From positions 58,168,754 to 58,232,753 of the forward strand of contig OY997596.1 of NCBI GenBank assembly GCA_963921825.1: a stretch of DNA of 64,000 nucleotides, given 5' to 3'. Source of the stretch: Erodium maritimum (lineage: Eukaryota; Streptophyta; Magnoliopsida; Geraniales; Geraniaceae). The translations under genes were made by a program, and so were the position numbers. Positions 35,335 to 45,566 of the stretch are shown here, piece after piece (position 1 is the first letter of the stretch; every line of letters starts with the position of its first letter). The notes under the pieces are model-generated. The model was not told the origin of the DNA and did not search any database. It was given only the letters and a program-made list of their open reading frames with translations.

Positions 35335-36593
35335 TAATTGAAGACTCTCAAGCGGGTTGGAGTATAAGTTTACACCCGTACTCAAGTCATAAGTATAATA
35401 TATTGATTACTAGGCGATTTATTTCAATAAAACATAGACAAATATTATTAAATTCATCTTCAATATTTTTCCTGATCTGATTAATTTAGTTTCATTTTTT
35501 TAAAAGAAAACAGGTCTTGAGGTTAATTTTTTCTGTTGGACATACAAAGCACATGTTTTTGAAGTTTTTCTTAGTATAGGTTAGGTTCTGTTATAAGTAG
35601 ATCAATAGGAAGACCAACCTTTTGGGAAAGCCTACAACTGTTGTTATTGTGACTTACAAAAGGGAAATTAACACCTAACTTTTTCCTTTTTTTCAAAATC
35701 CTACCATCACATCAAAGTATAGCCATTTATTTTGTTAGATTGAAGTTGGAAATTTGAACAAAACATGTGATTTTTTTATATATTCTATTTCAAGACCTAA
35801 CCAATAATTTAATGAAATAAAGGGAAAATATATAGGGTTTGGTGTCTCAAGATATGTGGGGTTTCAAGAGAGGTAGGATAAGGATAAAAGAGGTTCTAGT
35901 TCCATTCTCCCATTTACTATTTCAAGTGTTTCTTTTAACATATTATGCAATTATTCACTCTAGGAAGAAACTAGGAATTGGCAGGGGCACTAGATAAAAT
36001 ATGTACTATAAATTAAGAAAGCATCTGAATCATTTAATTAAGATTTAAATATAAAAATAAGTTAAAAATAAAATATATTTATAATTTATATCATTGATGA
36101 TTTTTTAAAAAATATGAATCGTCATTAAATTTGATCCGAATGACTCATATGAGTACTTAAATTGTTTTAGAAGGATTGTTTTACATCGATTGTATCTCAG
36201 AATTGGTAAATTGTCTTAATTTTTTTTGTATAGTCTTAGATTTATTATTACGTGCTAAAAGCGATGTTAATACTGACATTCTATACACAATTAGCTTTTA
36301 AAAAAAATGGACAAAACATAGTTAGATTTATACATTTTAGTTTCAAAGTAAGAGACGTTGTTCTAGACGGAAAGAATACACGATAATCACAATATTATTA
36401 CAGTTTTAAGTCTTTGAAAGAACAAAAATGGCTTATGATGATATATATATTTTTTTCTTTCTGAAAACATGAATTTAGCATCAATTTGATTTGGACACTA
36501 ATTTTCCTTCAACAAGTTACCCGATTCAAGTCATTTGAGGAGGAAAGTATACATCTGAAAAGTTTTATTTATTGATTCTGTATACCACACAGT
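35335..36593. other. AT-rich spacer
   Basis: No gene. Contains the half copy of the foldback arm at about 35487-35532. Confidence 0.4.
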
Positions 36594-36735
36594 TGGGCCT
36601 CTCTGATGGGCTTATATTAAGGCCCAAACGGTACATGTTGGGCTTTAGCTTTCAAACAATATGTGCTTGCATTTGTGGAAAATATTATTCCACTTTTAGG
36701 CCCCTGCTTTGGCTTATTCTTAATGGGCCTCAAAT
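36594..36735. promoter_or_regulatory. Cluster of site II (TGGGCC/GGGCTT) motifs
   Basis: TGGGCC, TGGGCT, GGCCCA and related hexamers occur five or six times in about 140 bases. Such clusters mark promoters of plant growth-related genes. No recognisable gene starts within 1 kb on either side, so it may be a relic or belong to an unrecognised transcript. Confidence 0.3.
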
Positions 36736-38389
36736 TAAATTCATCTCCAAATATTTAATTTGATATTACCAAAACAAGTTCATGTATTGTAGTTTTGAGA
36801 AAGAAAAAAAAAACACGTGAGTAGATGAAGGGGATAACAACTGAACACGATTAGTAAAATAACACATGTTGTTAGGTCTTTCCATATAGGATCATTTCAT
36901 TGTTTTCTAATATTCTTATTGAAATTGGATAAGCAGAGATATCAAATATTTACAAAGTGGTTAATATATCCAACTATTTTTTATGCGTGACACATTTTAA
37001 TATCTTTCTCTCATGTGCGTACCTCGTATGTGACATATTCGAGTATCAATGAGAGATTCCTCAACACAGACTCAAACCAATTTTACAAAGTCGATAGGTG
37101 GAGACATCAATATGTTTATCAAGTAACTAAAAGATGGAGAAAGCATTGAATGCGTTTTGATTTTAAAACTAGAGTCCAAGAGTTTCGATTTTGTATTTTG
37201 ATCCAATTATGTTTTAATAATTATTTTATTATCAAAAGGTTAATCTCGTCATTTAGAATATTATTCTTGCAAACAACATATATTATAACGGAACATTCCA
37301 TCTATTTTAACGAAATATCTCAAAATCTGGCCAAAAACAACATTATCAGAACATAAAGACTCTTATTAAACGTTATAAACTTTTAGAATATTAATGATGT
37401 GTTATTAATTAATAAAATGTATAATGCCCGGGAGTGGGTGTCTATTTCTTTTGATCCTGATTGTATGCCAGACCCGATTCCGGGATTACTGGCTTTTGAT
37501 TTAAGTTAACGAATTCAAGCATTTCGTCAAAAAATAAAAGCCTTGATCCAAAAATGTTTTTTTTCTACTTTAAATTGTCACTCTCTGGATTTGATGAAGA
37601 TTCTTGCATTCAGTGTCATCTATTCAGAAGTTTGTGGGTCAAACTATATCTGAATTCTTCATGGATCACCTCAGAAGTCTGTGACCTCAACAATGCCTTC
37701 AACTTGTTGGAGAAAATGTCAAAGAGACACATTAGGGTTGAGTTTTTTTAATGGAGTCAAAGGTGAGCAAAGGGTCTCTCTCTTTCTATTTTCCAAACTT
37801 TCTTATCCATTCTTTTACAGAGAGGTAAGAGAGAGTGCATAAAGATTTTGCTGAAATGGAGTGGTTGTGTCAAAAGGAAATGTTCAAACTTGTGAATGAA
37901 CAGGTGACCTTGACTTGCTTTAGGGACTTGATTATTCTCTCAAGCATGAATATAATTTTGATTAGGACATGCTTGATTTTGACATGAGGACTACTTCAAC
38001 TCATTCAATGAAACATAGCCCAATTGTTTTGGTTGAGAAAGGGAAAGGGTGAATATTCAAATAACCAAGCCTCTTTTGATTCCATATGACCATCATGGGT
38101 AGATTAAACGAACGAAACCTAAGAGAAGTGACATTAGTGTCAAGATCGGGTCTGTTCTGACCGTTGAATTTATCATTTTTTCGGAAGAGGGTGTCGAATT
38201 TTCGAATAACAATCTTTTGTCAGTCGAATATGTGGGCCTTGAAATCGACGTCGAGAAAGTTGTGACGCTGACACTTGGTCTATTCGACGGATACGGGCTG
38301 TTGAATTGTTGATTCCCGAAACATTTGGAGACACTTGGCGCCGAAAAGATGGGTGTCATTAAAGCCGAAATTTAATTTAGGCTTTAAAT
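36736..38389. other. AT-rich spacer with a LINE 3'-end remnant
   Basis: Around 37425-37545 a short GC-richer piece (CCCGGGAGTGGGTGTCTATT...) ends CATTTCGTCAAAAAATAAAA, typical of a 5'-truncated LINE tail. The rest shows no gene. Confidence 0.4.
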
Positions 38390-39300
38390 AACGACACCCG
38401 ATTCTCCTTCGTCTTCACCAATTGCTCGATTCCTCTGCAACTCTCTCTGGCGTTTGTATTGTTCAATCAAAATCTACGGTGAGTTAGCACCTCCTCCGAC
38501 GTTCCAGCAACAACGATTCTCCAGCGACAAACCAGAAGCTACGGCGTGAACCCGCTACAGAATTTGTATGTCGTCAACCATCTACAGAATCTACCGCTGC
38601 AACATATCCATTTCTCCAGCGGCATCAATGACCGCAACAACAACATCAACTATCCATCGGGGTTTACATGAGAATGGGACTACGTCCCCGATTCACATTA
38701 TTATTCGTGCGAATTCGTGTGGTGGTGGACATCTGCTCGACTATGGATCTCCTGAGTGAAGACCATTGCCACTCGTATGATAGGGGATGGAATGTGGACC
38801 ACTGCCCTAACCCAGTATCCATAGACCCCTTGGATCAACACAACAAGGAGCCTGCTATTACCCATCCCCTCCCGGGTCAGGCGTCTCTCCTACCCCTACC
38901 CACTGGGTCTCGGAGCCCTGTTGGTACTTCTCTTTCTCGGGGTCAGATGAGTCCAATGCCCTCACCCACAACAACATGAACTCCACGGACAATGCTGGGG
39001 ATGCCAACCCCGGGGATGTAGTGAGGCACGCTGGTCTACCTCACATGTCGCCATGAATCATCTATGGGTTCACGAGGTGCTATCGAGTAGCCACAGCCTA
39101 GCCTTCGCGAATCAGAACTCTCCCGATTCCCATCCTACTCCTTTCCCTGACTTATTCCTTGACCGAATGTTGCGACGTAACAGGCCCGATCAAGTCGAGA
39201 CGGGGAAAGCTTCATGGATATGCAGCGCCAAACACAGTTGGAATAAGGAGTCACCCCTACTACCTCCTTAGTTTTTACCGGATTTTTATTTATATTCAGT
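38390..39300 (+). mobile_element. Probable retroposon or decayed gene of unknown type
   Basis: Begins with a leader-like C/T-rich region. It then has a stop-broken, Ser/Pro-rich coding-like stretch, with the frame 38668-38979 ending in PLPTGSRSPVGTSLSRGQ. It closes before an AT-rich tail. No domain was recognised, and base composition resembles the other retroposons. Confidence 0.35.
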
Positions 39301-39758
39301 ATTTCGACTGAAATGGTATCTCATCCTGTTTAATTTATTTATATTTTCAACTGTTCTTGGCACCTTTTTATTTTTACATTAATAAAATTTTCGTCGATAT
39401 GTTAATTTTTTATTTACAAATTTAGAAAAAATTAATAGTTCCAAGAGGCAATAAATAGATCCTTGATTTGAAGCCATACAAGGCTAAAATCAACATCAAC
39501 CATTCACTAAAGAAAGTGAATTTTCATGTCACAATCAAAACTATAATGACTATTAGTTTATTACCATATAAGATCACTATATACATTCAACTAACTGACA
39601 GCTGTCTACCTGCTGTTTCACACAAATCCACTTCACATTCTTAATTTGTTTTGCTTTTTTTTATATGATCAAATTCATGTATTTAAACCTTTTCCACACT
39701 TTCAAGTGTGAACCCTTCTGACTAAAACTACCACATGCCCTTAGAAAAACCATTAACA
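39301..39758. other. Upstream region of the small basic-protein gene
   Basis: AT-rich promoter-side sequence without coding signal. Confidence 0.4.
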
Positions 39759-39764
39759 TATATA
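39759..39764 (+). promoter_or_regulatory. TATA box of the small basic-protein gene
   Basis: TATATA followed by C-rich CCCCACAACT lies about 160 bases before the ATG at 39925. This spacing allows transcription to start near 39790 with a leader of about 130 bases. Confidence 0.5.
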
Positions 39765-39924
39765 CCCCACAACTGTTTACACATCCCTATCACTTACTCA
39801 CTTTGCTTTGAAAATTCCTTCCCCATTTCTTCTCCTTTTGCCCAAAACTTATAAAATTGAGGCTCTTGAGCTTGAAATTGTACTACCACAACTCATTCTG
39901 GTTCCACCTAACCTTAAAAAAACA

Positions 39925-40095
39925 ATGGGAAGTGGTGAGGAAGTTGAGAAGAGCTCAGAAACAAGAATCCCCCCAAAGAGAGGTCAGGTCAAGGCCATGA
40001 TGTTTCAGAGGTTGATGAAGAACATGAAGAGAGCATGTTGCAGAGGAGGCTCAGCTGCAACAACTCCACTTCCTAGTTCTTGTTCTGATTTCTGA
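39925..40095 (+). CDS. Small basic plant protein, 56 residues, unknown function
   Basis: Single-exon frame from an ATG in a good plant context (AAACAATGGGA) to TGA. The protein has an acidic start (MGSGEEVEKSSE), then IPPKRGQVKAMMFQRLMKNM followed by KRACCRGG and a Ser/Pro tail. The PPKRGQ(V/I)K core recalls a family of short uncharacterised plant proteins in which this motif is the conserved part; that is from memory. There is no signal peptide or membrane segment. A TATA box and a leader-like C/T-rich stretch precede it, and an AT-rich 3' region follows. The in-frame extension upstream has no ATG, so the start is secure if the gene is real. Confidence 0.65.
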   Translation: MGSGEEVEKSSETRIPPKRGQVKAMMFQRLMKNMKRACCRGGSAATTPLPSSCSDF

Positions 40096-42604
40096 CCCAA
40101 TTTGGAGTCAAGGCCTCTTCATTTCTCCTGTCTTGGAAGTGTATTAGAAGAAGAGACTTTGTGTTGGAACTTGGTTTTGTTGTGTTGTTACATTTAAAGC
40201 TTTACAGGCCATTCATGTTATGATGGTTGTTTAGATATATCTCTATTATGTAACGTTACAGTTCGGTATCTTAAATAAATATATTTATATATTTAACAGG
40301 GTTAACCGACAAAAACAATCTCACCACTATGAACAGACCGGCCTCTTTTTATTTATTTATTATCTCTTTCACTTAAAAGAATTAATAAACAAGAGCAGAA
40401 ATTGGGTGGGTTTTTATTAGAGATGGGAAGGTGACCAACATTTTGGTTCTTCTGTTTATGTATTTTAATTCCAATATATGTAATCAACAAAGACATGAAA
40501 CATTTTACCAGACAACCTTAAGATGCTGTAAGGAGATCTTAGATTATTCTCTGCCCTTGCAAGTGACATTTGTTTATTACATTGGTTCTTGTTCTACTTT
40601 GAACAAAGTTTGGGGACTTTTTTGCCAGTGCCCAGGATAAAAATACTCCTGGAACACATTATTTTCTGCCCCGTTACAAAGATTTTGTTTCAGAATGATC
40701 GCTTATATAAGTTTTCGGTATAAACTTTAAAAAAATAAAAATTCATTGTTTTGAATTAAATTTACACAAAATATAAAAAACACAACTAACAAGTACCTAC
40801 CTCAATATATATTCTTGTAATTATCTTTGTATGATATGTAAAAGATGACCTAATAATTTGGTGATGATTAAATTATAACAGTGCATGTGATCTTGAGGAA
40901 GAGTCTGAGGTTGACCAAATTGCCATCAACTGTTGTCATGAGCTGACAGTGAAAATGATACCAACTCTCCCCAAAGTCAAACCCTTTTTATTATAACTCT
41001 AAAACAATATAGCAAAAGTTAGAAAAGTCAACCATGGTTTTGATGCTTGTCTTAGCTTCTGATTAGATCATTATTCTCTTCCTTTTTTTTGTTACATTAT
41101 GCATTTTTTTGGTTAACAACTCTGTCACTCGCAAGTCTCCATATACAATTCCAGTAAAGAAAGCTAAACTCATAATCACTTGGATTAAATAATTTTTGTG
41201 ATATTTATTTTCACGTACAAATATAATAAATTGTCAAATCTGATATACTTACCACTTTCATTTATTTATAAGGCAAAACCCGATTAAATTGGTGGTTGTC
41301 TTAGATACAAATCAATTTTTCGATATTTCTTGTCCTATAATAATTTACCCATACAACTCAGTATTATGTCTAAACCTTCGGACCTTCCTCAAGTCGTTTA
41401 TCCCTATCGGTGAAATGACTCTATCCTCCATTCTTTTGGTTTGGGGGAAGTAGAGTAGTCAAACAATCAACAAAATCCCATGATTGTTCTTGCTCGTAAA
41501 CGCATCCCGATTCAAAATAGTCTGTTAATAATATCCTATTGCAGAACTAGTTTCAGAGCCTGTTTCATAGCAGGTTCAGTTTAAGAAGAACCAGTTTTAG
41601 GATATCCTGTTCCAAATTCAAATTTTGCAGATACAAATATTGCTAAGAACTCATTCTCTAACAAGAAAAGCAAAGACCTCATCTACCGCATCTAATCAAG
41701 CAAGCCCCTTTCTCAAAACGTATAAGCTTCTTCCAAAGCAAACAACTTTTCAGATGTAGATGATGATATCAATACATAGAGATCTTGGAAAAGTGCATAA
41801 AATTTGGCCTTTTACTAAATATGTACGTGAAAACGAAGACCACAAGAGATTATTTTTTTAATTTATCGTATATTATCGGGTATAATCTTGTATCTATCCG
41901 GATTATTTATCATATATTTCGATCATTCAAGTTGATATGAAAAAAGTAAGATAAGCCACTTTTAGAGGAAAATCAGAGCTTAATTAGTGCTTTTGAGTTA
42001 TGTTGATTTTTCAAAATCATTGAAACCTATTTGAGTCAAAATTGATGAACCCATTGAGTAAATCAATTGTGAGTAGGGTATAGCTAACCCTACTTCATTG
42101 ACTTGGAGATTGAATATTTCTTGTGTCTCAAGAAAACCTTGAAAATTTGATTATTTTTTAGCATTGTGTTGATGGGTCCAAGTCATTGTTCTGATGGTAA
42201 TGGTGATGCTTGAATTTGGTCAAAAAGACAAAAATACCCTCATTAGACCCCCCACAAGGTCTTTCTCACCAACCTTTTCTCTTCTTCTCCTTTGACTATA
42301 TCATTCAATTTTGATCCTTCACATTCTTGTTTGTTCTGATAACTTCATAACCTTGTTACTTGAAATTTCAATGACAGTGAGAGACAGATCTCAAATGGGT
42401 CCACGTGTCCATGACTTTTCTTTTACCACAAACACAAAAATGGTCCAAGTTTGAATGGAACATTCAAATTTCTGTGCATGCACCAAGTTGAAGAAGTCAA
42501 AGGTCTGTTGACTGCCATATCATACAGGCTTAATAATTTTAATTAAGCTTATTATTAAATTCGAATCTTGTTTGACTCTAACAATAAGTTTAATTTCACA
42601 TTTC
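40096..42604. other. AT-rich spacer
   Basis: No gene. W-box-like TTGAC/GTCAA motifs recur near 40910-41030 and again near 42220-42510, which could be chance in AT-rich DNA. A weak family A MITE resemblance lies at about 40755-40830. Confidence 0.4.
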
Positions 42605-42619
42605 AATTTATCATATCAT

Positions 42620-42803
42620 TTTTTTATCAGAGAGAAATATAGAAACTTTTATTTTAATCTAATCTAACCCACCACCCATTATTCACACTTACTCCTAAGT
42701 AAGAGTATCTATCGAGATTCGAACGTGTTAACCTCAAAGAGAGGTGACATCCCTATGATGTGATGTGAAGAGGTATTCACTACCAGACTTACCCATGTGG
42801 ACT
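42620..42803 (-). mobile_element. tRNA-derived SINE with perfect 15-bp target-site duplication
   Basis: Flanked by AATTTATCATATCAT at 42605-42619 and 42804-42818. Read on the minus strand it carries a B-box-like CGTTCGAATCTC, a TAGATTAGATTAAAATAAAA body and a 3' CTCTGATAAAAAAA tail. The A-rich tail position fixes the orientation. It differs from the other two SINEs in the body but ends in a similar GATAAA(n) tail. Confidence 0.85.
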
Positions 42804-42818
42804 AATTTATCATATCAT

Positions 42819-43270
42819 AGTTTATTTATTTATTAGATTTGGGAAAAATATATTTTCCAGCTTTTATCAGAAAAACCCGCACTTGTTTGGATATTATTTT
42901 GTGAGGAAGCTGAAGGATGAAGATGGGGTGGTAATCAATTTTGTAAAAAAACGTGTAGAATGAAAAGGAAATTAGTAACCTTGGATGATTATGCAAGTTA
43001 TGGATGATGATGGCTGTACAATTTGTTCATCCTAGTTTAGCATTTTAACATAATCCCAACTGGTAACTTCATTTCCTAAGCTATTAACAGGGTTCAACTT
43101 CATGTGTTTGTATTAGAGCTGATGACTTATTCTTCTCACCATAACATGTTGCAGTGGGCACGAAGCCTTGCCTCTTTCCGATACATCCAAACACAATCCC
43201 TCAAAGTCCCCAGTTCCTTGTTTGGGAGCTGAGAAAGTTGGAGGGAATACCAAAACACCCAAACCAGTCA
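42819..43270. other. AT-rich spacer
   Basis: Nothing recognised. Confidence 0.4.
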
Positions 43271-44224
43271 ACTAGATTAGAAGCTCTCGACACCTTCGAC
43301 CCCCCTCTTCACAAACCCTAGCCGCCGGTCCTGCTTCCCCTTCTTCGTCGGCGGTGTCCGGCCTTGGATGTCGTTGGTGGTGTCTTGTCTTGTGTTCCCT
43401 TCTTTCCCCTTTCCTCGAGCCCCCCTTCTTCCCTTTTGTTCGGCCTTCTTCCCCACTTCTCCTCTGTTCTGCTGACCTCCACTTTTTCTCGTCTCTGGCT
43501 CCCCGACTTCATCTGAGATGGCTGCTCTCCCTTCAGGCGTTGGTGAAGGCAGGCTCGGCCCGTGCTCTGTCGGAGTTGGAGGCACGGGGTGGATTTGGTG
43601 GCTCTGCCGTCCAGATCTATGTAGCTCTTACGCCTACTGCTCGGAGTTGTGGCTGTTGAAGCTCCCTTGCCGGTCAGTTGCTTGCTGCTGCTTTTGGGCG
43701 CCGGAGTTGGGCTCAGATTCGTCGGAGTTCGGTCAAGATCCGTTTCCCTGTTCCGGTTTGTGTGGCCGGCCTCTCCTCCTTCCTCGTCGGAGCTACTAAG
43801 CTCTTCTAGTAGGTTTGATGGTAGCTGTTAAAGGCCTGCTCTTGTTGCCGATGCCCTCCTCTCCTCGGTCCGGTGAGGTTCCCTCGATTCCCTCTATGGT
43901 CATTGATGTGAACGTAAAATGCATCTATTCTATATGTTTTTAGCCCACATTCTCGAGTTTTTCAGTCTCAGGATTATGTATTTTGATGGGTATTTCTCTA
44001 CTTTGGTGCAATTGATATCTCTCCACAAGAAGTAGGATTCCGGAGCAAAAAGAGGCAAAAAAATGCCTGATTTTGTGAGCCGCACGCTGGGCGCACGACA
44101 TGCAGCCAACATGCACCATGCACGCTAGACGCACAGACCGTGGGTTTTAGACTCGGGTACCAGAATTATCGGAAGTACGGGGGGTTTCTAGAGGAGTAGA
44201 ACCGTGGAGGAGGAGATGGCTTCA
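43271..44224 (+). mobile_element. Retroelement-derived C/T-rich segment plus an LTR-like fragment
   Basis: 43300-43900 starts with AAACCCTAGCCGCCGG and is strongly C/T-rich, like LINE leaders. Frames on both strands are low-complexity and lack domains. 43980-44200 contains GATTCCGGAGCAAAAAGAGG, TGCACCATGCACGCTAGACG and related short repeats that suggest another retrotransposon piece. Borders are uncertain. Confidence 0.45.
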
Positions 44225-45287
44225 GAGGACTATGACACAGTGTTATAGGTCGGTTATGGGGAAAGTCTCCAGCCGGACCTGGTGTTGCCGATGCCGGAGC
44301 CTCCAAGGGAAGGGGAGACATGGCCGGTGACGGGGAGGCGGCGGCCGGGTAACAAACCCATTAGGGTTTCCCAGGAACCCTCGAGTGGCTTGGGCCTTCA
44401 GCACGGGCCTGAGAGGGTTCCGGCGTGGACCAGGGCCAGTTTGGGCCAATTGGGTGGGCCTCCGGGCTTCCCTACTACTGTTAGATCCGGTCCAGTCACC
44501 CGAGTTACCTATGGGAGAACGGGTCTCGTGGGAGAGGTGAGATGAGCTTGGGCTAAGGGGCGAGGATGGACGGGCCAAGGCTTGGACGGGGGCAGAAGCC
44601 AGGTATCCCTCCCTGGGAGGGTCTGGAGATGAAGTTGGGTTCCTGGACGGGTTAGGGGCAGGGTCACACACTGGGTCAGGAGCTCTGGCCGGGTAACACA
44701 CCACGGGTCGATGAGTTGGGCCCAACTAGCGGGCGGGCCGATTTTTCTAAGACCTCGGGTCCAATTGGGGGTCGGACAGTATATGCAGCGGCGGAAGGCA
44801 GTAAGCACCCTCGCCTCATAGAATGAGTCCGAAGTGGTACAAAGAGGGTTCGACCGGTTACACCGCCTCTCTGGACGTAAGGTGGCAGCGGTACCACCAA
44901 GAACCGGCAATGTATTTCCCTACCAGCTCGGAGGTTGGAAATCCCGCGTTTTGGAGCCCTACCATTATCATTAAAGGGAGGACGACGCACGCTGACAACC
45001 TGGGGGAATACTATGTCCACCACTTTTTGTTAACGGTAAGGGGCATGTTCTGTCTTAGCTTCCGCTAATCTGGATTCGCTGTATCGGTGTCATCTGACGC
45101 TACCGCAGTATCACCCTTCAGGCGCCTTCAAGAGGTAGCCAATGCTTTGAGCGCTTTAGTTTTCTGTTCGAGTGTCCTCTGTCGCGAGAACTCATTTCAA
45201 TTATGTTATTTATTTTCCGGTGTTTTATTACTTATTCGTTTTGTAAACACTTAATATTAATTATACCAATGGTTTATTCTAAAAAAA
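44225..45287 (+). mobile_element. Poly(A) retroposon of the GRTTHAD family
   Basis: The 3' portion aligns by eye with copies at 51814-53211, 53798-55005 and 62852-64000. Shared blocks include CTGGACGTAAGGTGGCAG, CCACCAAGA and AGGACGACGCACGCTGACA. The frame 44823-45068 reads NPAFWSPTIIIKGRTTHADN, matching the other copies. It ends in TTCTAAAAAAA. No reverse transcriptase is encoded, and the target-site duplication was not found. Confidence 0.7.
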
Positions 45288-45566
45288 GGGGGAAGATCAT
45301 AATTATAAACTTTGATTTTCATAAAAAATAAAATAAAACAGAGAAAAATATGGTGGACAAGAAGTGAAGACCAATGTTCCACGTTTCTTTTGTTTGGTAC
45401 GACACACCCAATAATTCCATCAAAACAAAACGACGACGTGTCTCGGTCCAGAGCGTCATATAGACTTAATTCCTTCGCTTTCTCTCTCCGCAATTCACGG
45501 GACCCCCCAAAAGGCTCTCCGAGTAAACAAAGCTGAGCTTTTTTCAAGCTTCTCCTCTCGTCATCA
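45288..45566 (+). promoter_or_regulatory. Promoter and leader of the adenylate kinase gene
   Basis: AT-rich proximal region (an ATAAAATAAAACAG tract near 45330) turning into a C/T-rich leader from about 45475 to the ATG at 45567. No TATA box stands out. Confidence 0.4.

Noticed and set aside
40900..42510. Repeated TTGAC/GTCAA motifs as a WRKY-controlled promoter
   Set aside because: The pentamer is too short to be meaningful over 1.6 kb, and no gene follows directly.
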